Source of the DNA: Posidonia oceanica
Lineage: Eukaryota; Streptophyta; Magnoliopsida; Alismatales; Posidoniaceae
Assembly: GCA_037176725.1 (NCBI GenBank)
Contig: JAZBRS010000026.1
Span: 57,018,501 to 57,082,500, forward strand
Reading direction: 5' to 3'
Length of the DNA: 64,000 bases
In this document: positions 1 to 11,305 of the stretch, piece after piece
How positions within the stretch are numbered: position 1 is the first letter of the stretch
How the letters are laid out: each line of letters opens with the position of its first letter
Translations under genes and position numbers: made by a program
Notes under the pieces: generated by a model
Databases searched by the model: none
What the model saw: the letters and a program-made list of their open reading frames with translations, nothing else
Told to the model about the DNA's origin: nothing

Positions 1-2688
1 GCCTGGCTACTGGTGCCGGAGGTCTGTAGACCCTCCCCGATCGCGTCACTTCCGCACACATTTCTGTGGCGTAGCTGTAAGGTACGCGATGGGTATCCCG
101 GGTTAGGTTAATAACCACGGGAGCGCGTGCGGCGAGCACGAGAGGGGCTACAGGCTGAGGAGGGCATGGGCAGGTGGGTAGTTGGGAAGGCAAGCTAGGT
201 GGGGACTGAGGTCTTGCTAGTAGGTGCACGGGAAGCTCTGGCTGAGGTCTGGCTAGGAGATGTATTGGGGCTTGGGCCCGGGAAAGCATGGCGGCTGATG
301 CAGGAGAAAGCTCCGGCCTGGCGCGCGGTCGGATCATGTGAACACCCGACTCGGAACCGGCGATAGCTGCAAGATAGAGAGAGACTGGAAAGGGAGTAGA
401 AACATCATGGATAAGCTCGGAAGGATCTACCACAGATGTGAGAGACCCAGAAGGAAACAAGGAGTGAATTCCTGAGGTCCCTGCGCCTCCTGAATAGGAG
501 TGCTCCGGTAGGGGGCGGCGGACAACATTAACTGGGGTAGATGCTGATGCAGGTGCATGAGATGGTGTAGAAGTGGATGCCTCGTACGTGTCGATCACAA
601 TCGTTCCCGATTCGATCAAGTCCTGGATAGCATTCCGGAGAGTGAAACAACTATCAGTCGAATGCCCGACGCTTCGATGAAAGTCACAGAAAAGGTTCGC
701 CTTAAACCAATGCGGTAGTGGGTTTGGTGGCGGGCGAACCTCCGGAAATCTCAGGAGCGACGCAACCTTCGGGAGGACGGCAGTGAGCGGTTCCACCAGT
801 GGGGCGAACTTCCGCTTCTCCATGGGTGGCCGTCTCGGCCTCTGGAATTGTCCTTGCTGAACCGGTGCAGCAGGATAGACCGGTCGAGCGGTGGTAGTGA
901 TTTGTGGTGTAGGGTGTGCCCTTGGTGCAGGTGCGTAATAGATCTGAGGTGGGGCAGGCCGGGACGCCAGACGAACGGGCGCAGCAGGGGAGTCGATGTA
1001 TGCGACAACGGGCTTCGGCGGATCCTTCCTCTTGGGACGATTGTTGTTGAGACTGCTGTTGTTGCTGATGGCGCTGCTGCTACTACCGTTGTTGCTGGCG
1101 GGGGCCTGCTTGGCAAGCACAGAGAGTGCGGGGAAGTTGCCACTCCGCAATGAACTCTCTACGCGAGTGCCAGCTCGGATTAAAGCAGTGAAGGTTGTGA
1201 CGGGTTGGATGCTAAGCAAAGCTCCGGTAGACGGCTGTGCCCCTTTTATGATGATCTTGATAGACTCCTCGTCGGAGAGCCTATCTCGAACTTGCGAGGC
1301 AAGGGCACGCCAGCGGCCGACGTACTCCCCGAACGGCTCACCCGGATTCTGCTTGGTTGCGATCAAGTCCGCGCGCTTTGGGACTAGATCGAGGTTGAAG
1401 GAGTATTGTTCCAAGAACGCCTGGCTTAGGTCGTTCCAAGTCTTGATCGTAGCCATGTCAAGCGAGGTAAACCACTTAAGGGCCGGACCAGACAAACTCT
1501 TTTGGAACAGGCGGATCAGCAACCTCTCGTCCGCCTGGAGTTGGGCGAGATCACCGCAATACGCCTTCAGATGGGCTATGGGGCAGCCCCTACCATCATA
1601 CTTCTCAAAGTCCGGTATTTTGAACTTCGGGGGGAGTACAGCCTCTGGGAAACAGCAGAGGTCTCGGAACTGGTAGGTCTGGTGGTCCGTGCCCTGCACT
1701 AGACGCAGTGCTTTCTCCAGAACATCCATCCTGTTGTTGATGGGGTCTGGAATAGCTGCTACAGGTGATGGGGCAGCGGGGGCAGGGACCACGTATATCG
1801 ATTGGGTCGCACCGAGGTGCTCCTCCGGATCCACCATCACGTCGCCTGGTGACGCAAGGTGATGGTCGGCATACCCGTGCTGTGGTGGAGTGTAAGGAGG
1901 GATGCATGTGGAATTCTGAGCCTGATGCAAAGGGGGAGGATAAACGGTATGCTGTGCAGTGGGTGCAGGATGTTGGAGCATCAGCGGCCGTACCGGGGCA
2001 ATGCCGGGGGACGGGCCTACGAGATACTGTGCTCCCACCAGTCCGAACGACTGGCCACCAGGTGGCGGAGGTGCATGCTGTGTGAAGTATGGTGCAGATG
2101 CAAGAGGCGGAATACGTGCCCCCATCGTCGGAACCGTGAGCAGTTGGGACGATGGTCTAGGCGGAAGTGCAGAGTGCAATGCAAGATGTGCGAGAGCAGG
2201 CCGCACAGGAACCTCAGGAACAACAGGAGGGGAAGGAGGGTGGACTGATAGAGCTATACCCTGCAGCCGCTGGATAGTGTCCATCAGTTGCTGGTACTGC
2301 TCTTCAGGTGTCCCGTCAGTGGGAACACTGAATTGCAGTGCCGGCGAGGAACCAGAACCAAGAGATCCGGACTGTCCAGGAGACTGGAATCCTAGGGCAA
2401 GAGTCGCCGTAGCAGAAGGGGGTCAAAAGTGACAAAACCCTGAGAAGGTGGGGTCAGTGGTGCCTCCAGAACACGTGAAGTGGCCATCAAGATGGACTCG
2501 GCGACCGGGTCAGGAGGAGCGAGCGTCTGCCACTGTCCCACAGCAAACTGGGGTGCCCCAGACGACAGAGGGGAAAAGCCTGGCGTCACAGAGGGCACAG
2601 AGGGGTTAGAAACGGGAGCCAGAGGGGCCGGAGCGGGAACTACCTCCGAGGCAAGGGTGAGGGGGGTCTCGACGGTGCGCTGGGCCAT
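1..2688 (-). pseudogene. gag: gag of copy A, partial, one frameshift
   Basis: Gag forms the particle that packages element RNA. The chosen ATG at 2688-2686 (MAQ...) matches the ATG of copy C at 32775. The first frame runs to a stop at 2394-2392. From about 2420 to base 1 a second minus-strand frame has no stop at all and leaves the window still open. It contains the conserved gag core (for example QTYQFRDLCCFPEAVLPP, near 1690-1630), a CX2HX4HX4C knuckle near 690-650, and ends in the pre-protease segment (MCAEVTRSGRVYRPP). The two frames join if one C is missing from the run at 2418-2422, so a single 1-nt deletion appears to be the only lesion in view. Protease and pol lie outside the window. 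Confidence 0.85.
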
Positions 2689-4088
2689 TGCTGACCGAGA
2701 GCGAGTCAAAACGGGGCTGCGACGATGGAAAAGGGGACGGGCTCTACGAGGAGCTATGCTCGCAAAGACGAGTAGCTCAGAAAAAGGATGGTCGAGCACA
2801 GGTGTCTCAGCAGAGATGTCAGCAAAGGAGAGACCTGAGCTCCAGCTAAGGAGATCGCTTACTGAACTCTGTTAAAGACACAACAGAAAACTAGGGTTAG
2901 AAAAAAAAGAGATGCAAAATGCACTAAGTTATGGCATGGATGACATGTATGCTTTCTAGCATGCTCCCTCTCTCACCAATCTAGTGTTTCCTGATAGGTA
3001 GTCTACTTCGGATATCCACAAGTGTACGGGTCACCGACTCGAGTCAGAAAAGTAGGCTCCCTGTCTAACTCCCGGCCCAAAGCTCAGGTAATGACAGGGT
3101 GGTGCGTTGGTGGCCTCTACCCCGCCAAAGCGTGGGTGGTACCCTCCACTAACACCGACACGACCCCGGACAGGGGGGACAGACCGACTGACTCACACCA
3201 TGCCAAAGCATCGAGGTGAGAAGCCGGAACCGTCCTTCGCAGACTAGTAGGTGGACTCAGAGGAGAAGAATGCATGCCCTATATGATGCTTATGCAAATG
3301 ATTAAAGTCTTTTATCTTACGCATTTTATTAACCAGAGGGAGTGAGGGATTGTTCAGAGTCTCTAGTTGCTCCTAGGAGTTCTTTTTACTTGCGGTTTTT
3401 AGTTAACCATGGGGAGAGCAAACAAGTTTCTACTATCCTAAGCATGGCAAGTGCGAAAGGGAAGAAAATCAGTCAAGCATGGCAAGCAAACAATCATACA
3501 ACACAACAAAAGGCATGTGCATGGCATGTGCAAGTGTTTGTGAGCATAATGGTGAAGAAAAAACATTCGTCAAGTCAAAAGGCATGTATGCAGAGTATGT
3601 GCGTGCGTGGTGACATAGCAAAGGTGTAAAAGAAGCATTCAACATTCAAAAGGCATGTATCGTTGCCAAACAAGTATGTAGACATGTGTTATGCGGGAAA
3701 TAAAGCAATAATAAGCAAATATGACAAGGAAAGTAAAGACAGGTAAGCTGTAAAGCAAATAAGAGTAGAGGGAAGGAAAAAGGCGAGCAAACAAGCAAGT
3801 TAGACAAAGCAGAGCAAGATGGAGCAAAAACCAAGGCGAAAGCAGCCGAAAGGGGGGTGCAAAACCTAAGCGAAGTAACCACAAGGCGACTTGCTAGGAG
3901 TTTGCACAGGAAAACGAGCAAAACAGACAAAGGAAACACAAAGGCAAACAAAGAAAGTAAATCCCAAGCGAGCGAAAGCGAAGCGGACAGGCGAGCAAAC
4001 AAGCAAAAGCAAGGCAAAAGACACAGAGGCAAACAAAGAAAGCAAATCCCAAGCAGGCGAAAGCGGAGGCGAAAGTCGGAGTCTAGTA
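2689..4088 (-). other. Leader of copy A between PBS and gag
   Basis: About 1.4 kb of noncoding leader, alignable by eye with the leaders at 17181-18492 and 31462-32774. Shared blocks include the stretch around 2990-3290 and the one around 3340-3440. Short open frames here differ between copies and look fortuitous. A pyrimidine-rich stretch ending in an AG lies just before gag in all three copies and could act as a splice acceptor. Confidence 0.6.
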
Positions 4089-4106
4089 TCCCCAGTGGAG
4101 TCGCCA
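4089..4106 (-). promoter_or_regulatory. Primer-binding site, tRNA-Arg type
   Basis: Minus-strand TGGCGACTCCACTGGGGA begins one base after the LTR end. It begins TGG, as a match to a tRNA CCA end does, and is the PBS type known from Ogre/Retand elements, read as complementary to tRNA-Arg. Copies B and C carry the same site with one base changed in each. Confidence 0.85.
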
Positions 4107-4779
4107 CTGTAGCAATCCCAGTGTTCGGATCGTCCATGCACGTTGTCAAAGCTCGCGTGCACCGATCGGAATCAGGCTCACTATTAGCGGCTATGTCCGA
4201 GAAGGAAGACCTAACTCGAAAACATTTAAAAGAGGGAAAAAGGGAAAGAAAAGAAGAAGATAAGACAAAATCGGAGTCGCCACCAAGTCTATTAAATCGG
4301 GAGACGAGGAAAACCGGGGAAATGCGTGAATAATCACGCAAAACTAAGCAAAAGATGCAATGCAGGGCAATGCAAAAGAAATGGGATGCAAATGAATGCA
4401 AATGATGTGACTCGTGCCTAGGACAAGGGCAATATGGTCATTGCGGGCCAAGAGAGGATAAGGACTCCTGTTACGCGCGGGGAAGGTGTTAGGCACCCCC
4501 GACACGCCCGAGAATCGGTCTTTCTAGGCTTACGCTCGCATATGCAGGGAAATGCAGACTTTGAATGCCTAAGTGCCAATGAATGCCTGTCTAAATGCTC
4601 AAAGGTGTGCTCTGAGTGATGAAAGACAATGCAAGAAAGTAATGTGCAATCTAAGCGCTCAGCAACGCTGTCTGTGTTCCGAACCGGGCGAAACCTGGCT
4701 CGTGAGAACTCCGGACAGTAAGCATCACTGCCCTATATGCAAATGCGGGCGATAAAACAAAACAGCGGGGAAAACAGGC

Positions 4780-5275
4780 AATGCAAGCGACATGCAAGAG
4801 GAAACAGCGTAAAACAGTGCGAGGAACGAAACAAGAATGCGAAAAGATGCGAAAACAAGGTAGACATGCAAATGATGCAAGGAACAGAACACGGACGCAA
4901 AACGGTGCAGGAAAACGAAAGAAAGACGCAAAACAGGGCAAGAAAAACAACGGCACGCAAGACGAGGTGAGAAAACGAAAGGGCACGCAAAACGGTGCAA
5001 GAAAACAAGACTGCGCACAAAACGAGGCGGGAAAACTAAAGGGCATGCAAAACGGAGCAAGGAAACTAAGGGGCAAGCAAAACGGTGCAAGACAAAGAAG
5101 CGACGCGCAAAACGGGGCGAGAAAACTTGAAAGCACCCAAAACGGAGCGAAAAACTAAAGGGCACGCAAAACGGTGCAAGACAAAGAAGCAGCACGCAAA
5201 ACGGTGCAAGAAAACAAGACTACACGCAAAACGAGGCAAGAAAACTAAAGGGCACGCAAAACGATGCAAATGGCA
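4780..5275 (-). repeat. Degenerate 30-bp-scale repeats (GTTTTGCGTGCC family) in the LTR
   Basis: The plus strand shows GGCACGCAAAACG and GGGCAAGCAAAACG-like words recurring about every 30 bases (many copies). Equivalent clusters occupy the same relative place in the LTRs of copy B (16275-16530) and copy C (30520-30800 and 53043-53320). Spacer sequences vary and the core TTTTGCGTGCC is kept. The cluster sits in the 3' third of the LTR. No function can be assigned from sequence. Confidence 0.75.
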
Positions 5276-8204
5276 TGCAAATGAATGCAGTGCAGGGGTT
5301 CAAGAGGACATACCTGGAGATCCGGGAGTCTGATCGGAGATCTGCTTGGTCCATGCTGAAGAGCGCTTCGCTGCGGTCGCCTGGGCAGCTTACTCGAGGA
5401 GATCCAACGGTCGGATTGAAAGATATCGCAGCTTCGGAGCGGAAGGACCAGAACAGGGGAGAAGAACAGACCTAGGTGTTCAGGAGGTCCTAGGGGTGTG
5501 CTGAAGGTCCTCCCAAGTGAAGGGGAGTTAAAAGTGCCTAGCGTATGCAAAGGGAGGCTTAAATGCAAGATTAGGTGAATGCAGGATGCATGCAAGAGCA
5601 AGAAAAAGCAAAGAGAAGAAACTGGGAAAAGCCAGGAGTTCAGAAAGCATTTTGAAAAAGAAAGGGGCTAAAAATGTAAATTTTCCAGAAAACAGGGGTC
5701 CACAAGAAAGGATTTTGAAAACAGAAGAGGACAAGGGTCCATTTTGCAAAAAAACTAGGCTCAGAAAGCTGTTTTAAAAAGAGGGTATACTTTAAAAGAA
5801 GTTTTGAAGGCAGAAAGGGATCAGAAAGCAATTTTAAGAAAACTGGGGTCTAAAATGCAAATTTTCCAGAAAACAAGGTTCTGGGGAGTCTAGGAATGCT
5901 AGTGGAGGGTCTATATGCAATTTGGTAAGTATAGGAGCTAGGATGCAACCTAGGGGCAAAATGGTCTTTTCACATGATTTTTCAAAAGATGCAAGGACCT
6001 ATGTGTGATTTTCAAATCATGCAGGGGTCAAATATGCAATTTTATATGCAAAATATGCTCTGAAATCACTGACCATGGACTGACATGCGATTTTTTGAAA
6101 ATGCAAGGTTGAAAATGCAATGCAATAAGTTAAAATGCAAGCAAAATGATTACTGTGCATTTAAAAAGGACCTATATGCAAAAATGAAAAAAACAGAGGG
6201 GCAAAAGTGCAATGCATCAACCAAAAATTAAAATCAGAACCTAAGTTACTACAGTGCATTGGACCTAAATGCAAAAACAGAAACATGTAGGGACCTAGAA
6301 TGCAATGCAGTATGGTAAAATGCATGCAAATAAATGAACTGATCTACTACAGGATCTATATGCAAAAATCGAAAACAGGAGGGCTAAAGTATAAAATATT
6401 ACAACTGAAACACACAGTAAATGGACTATCATGCAAATACAGAAAAATACAAACAGTTCATGCAATTTAATATGGTTTTAATTCAGAGTTAAATGAATTT
6501 AAACAGATGAAGGAGCTAAGTGCAAATAATTAAAACTATGAGGTGGAAATGCAATATGTGGTAAAGTTTGTAAGATAGCGAAAAAATAAAAACCAAACGA
6601 AGGAGAGGAGCGTACCTACTATAGTATGCTACAGTGCCATGCGGGGGTGGTGGCACCGGCGAGCTTCTGGCGGCGGAGGAGGGCGCGGAGCGGCGTGCTG
6701 GCGGCGCAGCGGGCTTGTGGGAGGTTCGGCGGAGGCACGGCGAGGTCTGGACGGGCCTGCGGAGCGGCGTGGCGGCGCGGGGAGGCGACGTGGCCGCTGC
6801 TCCGGCGAACGGCGCCGAGGAAGAAGACCAACTCCGGCGAGCCGCTGCAGGCGCTACGGAGCTCGAAACGTGAAAATAAAAATATGGGGTTGGACGGGAG
6901 AACGAGACGGATCTAGTGGTGGGCTCGGATAAATTGTTCGTGCGCCGAAGTGGTCGCAGAAAAATGGAGAAGTTTTGTAGTTTTTCTCTCTCTTCTGGTT
7001 TCTTCTTCCTCTGGTTTTTTCTTCCTCTCTCTGGCTTCTGGGTTGGGAAGGATATGGTGGAGGTCTGGAGAGGACTGTGGAGGCTGTGGTATGGTGGGAG
7101 TGGGCTGTGTTTGTGGAGGTGTTGGCTGTGGGTTGCTTGTTGGGGAGTTGGCCGGAAAAACAAAAAAAACAGGAGGAGAGGGGGTCTGTTGGTGTTGGGT
7201 TGTGGTGGTTGTGGTCTGATGGTTGTGTTGGAGAAAAAAGAGAAGGAGAAGTGGCTGGAGTGATGGTCTGTTGGGTGGTTGTTGAAAGGAGAAAGAAGAG
7301 AGAGTGGTGGGGAGGAGGTTGGTCTGATGGTTTTTTGAAGGAGAAAAAAAAGAGAGCCCCCTTCGGGAGGAGGTCTGGAGTGTGTTTTATGGGGGGCTTT
7401 GGAGGGAAGGAGAGGGATGTGATGGAGAAGTGGATTGGTGGGAGATTTAAGTTTTGAAAAACAAAAAAATTGGGGGAGAAAGGAGAGGGAGAAGAGTGCT
7501 GTAGGTTTGGAAGAAAAAAGAAGAAGAATGGAGGAAGAAGGGGAAAAAAAGAAGAAGAAGGAGGAGGGGAAGAGATGGACCGTGGGCTTGGGCTTTGAGC
7601 TGAGAAAGAGAAAATGGAGAAGAAGAAGTGGGCTGAAATGTGGGAGAGGAAAAGAGAAGAAAAGGAAATGAGGAAAGAAAATGAAGAGGAAGGAAAAGAA
7701 GAAGAAAAGGAAGGGGAAAGAGGATTTAAGTTTTGAGGATTTTTAAGTGAGTGTTTGTTAAGATTTTAAATGTTTTCTTAGTGTTTTTAATTAAGTTTTT
7801 GTTTGGTTAGGTTTTTTAATTATGTTTTGTTAAGTTTGGATTAGGGTTTTAAATCTTTAAAGAATGGTTTTTTAGGTTTTGAATTAGGGTTTTGAAGTTT
7901 TCCTTTTTAAGTTAAGTCTTTTAGTTGTTTTTATTAAGTCTTTCTTTTAATTGTTTTGTTTGGTTTTTTTTTTGGAGTTTGTTTTAATTGTTTGTAAGTT
8001 TTCTTTTGATTAGGATTTCAAGGTTTTTAATTGTTGTGAAGGATGGTTTTGCTTGGTTTTTTAGTTAAGTATTTTCTAGAGTTTTTGTTTTGATTTTTCT
8101 AAGTGTTGTTTTGATTGTTTCTAGGTTTGCTACTTAAGTTTTTTAATTAGGTTTTTCTTGGTTTTTGATTAAGTTTTTCTAGGTTTTTTAATTAGGTTTT
8201 GATG

Positions 8205-8300
8205 TGGTTTTCTGGATTAGGGTTTAGGGTTTTAGGGTTTAGGGTCTTGATTAGGTTAAGGGTTTGGTTTTGATTAGGGTTTGGAGTTTGTTAGGGTTTA
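8205..8300. repeat. Telomere-like TTTAGGG motifs inside the LTR
   Basis: Several near-perfect plant telomere units (GGTTTAGGG, GTTTTAGGG) and looser GATTAGGGTTT words lie close together. Copies B and C have the complementary AAACCCTAA motif twice at the matching place (about 12885-12910, 26875-26900, 49405-49425) and again near the LTR start (AACCCTAACCCT at about 11606 and 25585). It is too short and degenerate to be real telomeric DNA. Confidence 0.6.
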
Positions 8301-8492
8301 GAGTTTGTTAGGGTTTTTGGATGGTTTTTGGGTTAGAAATTGGGTGTAGCTTTGGGTTTGTTTTTTGGGATTTGTTTTGGAGTTTTGGTTTGAAAAGAAG
8401 AGTGTGGTTTTGGGTTTAGGTTAAGGTTTGGTCTAGAAGCCACCAGAGAGAGAGATTCTACCAATTTAGCCTGTCAAAATGGGGTGTCAACA

Positions 8493-8775
8493 CTTACCCT
8501 TCTATAACTAGTAGACCAATACAAGCACAACACGTATCACTACCGTCGCTATGTGTAGGGAGCCCGACTACAACAAATCTGTTGAATGGGCTTCTCCGAT
8601 CTTCTCCAATAGTCATGAACTAGATGGGTATATTGGAAAACATAGGGTGTATTTCAAGAAGACCTATTAATGAGTTTTAAGTGCATGGGTCTGAAGGATT
8701 TATTTCGAAATATAAGGAGTGATTTAAAAGGTGTATTGTTGTCATAGACTTACGACGTTATTGGAAGAGTTGAAG
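8493..8775. other. Unassigned 283 bp between two elements
   Basis: The composition is balanced, and there is no open frame of useful length, no repeat shared with the rest of the window and no recognisable motif. It may be a scrap of host DNA or an internal fragment of whatever element left the LTR at 8776-11513. I could not identify it. Confidence 0.4.
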
Positions 8776-8950
8776 TGTAACGACCCAAGTCGCTACCAAC
8801 AAAACCACACAAAACCCTCCAACCCCTCTGGCTAGGAAAACACTCGGCCCATTGGCCAAGACAAGGCAAAAATACCTTGCAAAGCGAAATCTCAAACAAT
8901 ATAATGGCCCACCGGCTCAAAGCTCAAACCAAAACCACGCACCACAACTA

Positions 8951-9110
8951 GGCGGGAAAACAACTGGCCTAATGCGGCCCAAAATACAAACCACAAACTC
9001 ACACCACACACAGGCGGAGAGCAACTGGCCTAATACGGCCCAAACACAGCAAAACCTCACAAAGCCTGAAACTCAGGCGAAGCACAAGGCCTAATACGGC
9101 CACCAACAAG
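8951..9110. repeat. Three degenerate copies of a 62-bp repeat
   Basis: Copies start at 8951, 9013 and 9076. Each opens GGCGRRR-AC/GC and contains the block GGCCTAATRCGGCC, which is itself nearly palindromic. It lies inside the solo LTR and is noncoding. Confidence 0.65.
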
Positions 9111-9393
9111 CAAAACACAGCCACATGGGCACAAAACCACAACTGATCGTATTGCCTGGTGCCAAGCAATCGATCTGGCCTCAAGCAGTAGCCAGGGACT
9201 CACCCCTGCAGCTCACTGCACTGCCACAAACACCCGCTCTGTGAAGGAGCGTGTCCGTCCCGGCATCTCGTCACTAGAGATGCCTCAAAGCAATCCCTCA
9301 CCAGGGAAGCTACTCACCCCAACTAGGCAAGCTGTCCTCACTCAGGACAAACCACAGGGCACGCCTAATATACGACGACCTCAGCTCAGTGCT

Positions 9394-9480
9394 CCGAACC
9401 ACTAGAGGCTCCAACCCTTAGGCTCAGCCAGCACTAGTGCCTCGAACCACTAGAGGCTCCAACCCCTAGGCTCAGCCGGC
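9394..9480. repeat. Two copies of a 48-bp repeat
   Basis: The words CGAACCACTAGAGGCTCCAA and TAGGCTCAGCC occur twice at a spacing of about 48 bases, with few differences. Inside the solo LTR. Confidence 0.65.
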
Positions 9481-9851
9481 ACCCAAAAAAGCGAGTCCCA
9501 ATGCCCGTAACAACTAGTGTATCACGCCCAGCTACGCAGGAGTATCATACCTCCCGAGTCTGCTGCCACGATACCGCTAGGTACGGCCGGCACCCCGACC
9601 CCCAAACCTCAACCCAGGCAAAGTGTGCGACACACCAGGAACGCTGTCGCATTCCCGGGTCCAGCCAACACAACTCCCAGGTTTTCGCCCACGGAAAACC
9701 TCGGCAAAACCATTTGCAAACCATTCACATTTTTCCTCAAAATCTCTTTGAAAACATTTATCAAATATTATGGGCTAAAGCACAAAAAGCCCCAAAACCA
9801 ACCGAGGAAACCACATTGGAAAACAAGCCCGGGAGAGCATCCCAGACCAAA

Positions 9852-10020
9852 ATCGGCAGACCGATACTTCCACCGGTATACCAAAAATCCTTGTTTCGGT
9901 GGAACCAAATCCACCGGTCGACCGGTCCGCACAGTGATCGGCAGACCGATATTACCTCGGTCATACCGAAAATCCCTGTTTCGGTGGAACCAATTCCACC
10001 GATCGACCGATCGAACCTTG
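9852..10020. repeat. Two copies of an 85-bp repeat with internal palindromes
   Basis: Copies begin at 9852 and 9937 (ATCGGCAGACCGAT). Each carries a near-perfect hairpin CGGTGGA(A)-loop-(T)TCCACCG and a short palindromic tail (CCGGTCGACCGG in one, CGATCGACCGATCG in the other). Partial relatives follow at 10022-10060 and 10124-10140. Confidence 0.65.
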
Positions 10021-10959
10021 AAAACAGCAGACCGATCAATATCGGTCGACTGAATTCAGGTTATGGCCTTAATCTAACAGCAAAACGGCACGCCGATATC
10101 ATACCAGTGTACTGATTTCCCCAGAAATCGGCAGATCGACCAAAAAGGTCGTGCCGAACCAGGATAGGGCACCAAACTTTAAAATCCGACTTAAAACCCC
10201 AAACGCCCGAAACCAACTCAGAAACTAGCGTGCCATATACCAGAAGCTCCGGAATAAAACAAGGAATGCAACCATACCCTCCGTACGGCATTCCGAAGCA
10301 CGCAAGACGAGAAAACACCGGAAAACCAATATTCAAGTCATTTTCTATAAAAATCACAAAACCATATCAAATCCGCGCCAACCCGGGCGCGCAACACATG
10401 CAAACGAGCGTCTCAGCTCGAGCAACACAATTATATCTCAATCGCCTCAATCCAAGGCCCAAAACATCGGAATTCACTGGGGAACCACAAATCAAGCATT
10501 TAAGTCATTCGAGCCATAAATCGGCCAAAAAACGACAATAAATCTCTAAAAATTACCAAACCTTTACATAGCATATAAACATGGCAAGGCACATAATAAA
10601 ACCATAATCAAGCCATTTGAGAGCGTTCACCCTCATCAAACGGCAAAAAACCACATATCAACTCAAAACCTACTGAAGCCAATTAAATTCGGCTAAATGC
10701 ATATAAATCCCTAAAAATTGCCAAACTTAAATATAACATACACATCATGGCAAGGGAAGCATGCAAGGCAAAATCTACAATATTAAAGGCTCCTAGGCGA
10801 GGCGTGTACCTTGGGACAGAGGGACACCTCCGTCCACCGGCGGTCCACATGCAAACTGAGCACGCCGCTGCACTGGGAAGCCGACTGGAGCTCGCATGCC
10901 GCACCACCACGCACCGGCCACCACCACGGCCGCCAACAGCCACCACCACAACCACCAGC

Positions 10960-11305
10960 GGAGGAGAGAAGAAAAGGAGGAGGAAGGGGACGGAAGAGGA
11001 AGAAGGAGGGGAGGGAGGAGGGAGGGAGAGGGGAGAGGAGAGGGGAGAGGAGATCGGCTGGAAGGGGAGGAGGAAGAGGAAGGAGGAGGGGATCGGCACG
11101 AGGAGGGATGGAGGGGAGGGGAGGGCACGAGCTGGCTAGAGGAGGAGGAAGGGAGGCCGTGCGTGAGGAGAGGGGAGAACGCGCGTGCGGGAGGGGGAGG
11201 GAGAAGAAAGAGAGAGGGCACTTGAGGGGGAGAGGGTGGGGAGGAAAGAGAGAGAGAGGGAGAGAGAGAGAGAGAGAAAGAGGAAGAAAGAGAGAGGAAA
11301 AGGGA
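10960..11305. repeat. Purine-rich (GGA/GAGA) tract
   Basis: About 350 bases are almost only G and A on the plus strand, ending in a GA-dinucleotide run (11237-11290). As the LTR reads on the minus strand, this is a long CT-rich tract in its first quarter, where promoter-proximal pyrimidine tracts are common. The long open frames over it on both strands are low-complexity artefacts. Confidence 0.7.

Larger units (their letters stand above)
1..8492 (-). mobile_element. Copy A: partial Tat/Ogre-like Ty3/gypsy retrotransposon, 5' half, minus strand
   Basis: Read on the minus strand this is a 5' LTR (8492 down to 4108), a tRNA-Arg type PBS, a leader and gag, with the rest of the element beyond the left edge. 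The LTR starts TGTTGACACCCC and ends CTACA, the same termini as the two plus-strand elements in this window, and the gag protein is clearly homologous to theirs. The LTR is shorter (4.4 kb against 5.6-5.9 kb) and its sequence has diverged more, so I read it as another subfamily. The five bases outside the LTR (8493-8497, CTTAC) would be one half of the target duplication; the other half is out of view. Confidence 0.9.
4108..8492 (-). repeat. 5' LTR of copy A (4385 bp)
   Basis: Minus-strand sequence starts TGTTGACACCCC (from 8492) and ends GCTACA (at 4108), giving standard TG...CA termini. In order from the 5' end it has a T/G-rich stretch as seen on the plus strand (about 7740-8450) with TTTAGGG-like motifs, a purine/pyrimidine-biased block (7000-7740), a GC-rich block (6600-6900), a low-complexity part with many TTTGCAT/ATGCAAA words (5500-6600), and a degenerate repeat cluster (4780-5275). 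There is no convincing coding frame. The open frames here are low-complexity shadows. Confidence 0.88.

Noticed and set aside
996..1676. Open frames on the plus strand within 1-2900 (226, 157, 131 aa)
   Set aside because: They are antisense shadows of the minus-strand gag; matching shadows exist opposite gag in copies B and C.
3646..5270. Frames of 251 and 161 aa in copy A leader and LTR
   Set aside because: Cys/Phe/Leu-rich translation of the repeated GCAAAACG words; unrelated frames in homologous places of the other copies.
8205..8300. Interstitial telomere or chromosome end
   Set aside because: Only a few degenerate units, located inside an LTR and mirrored in other LTR copies.
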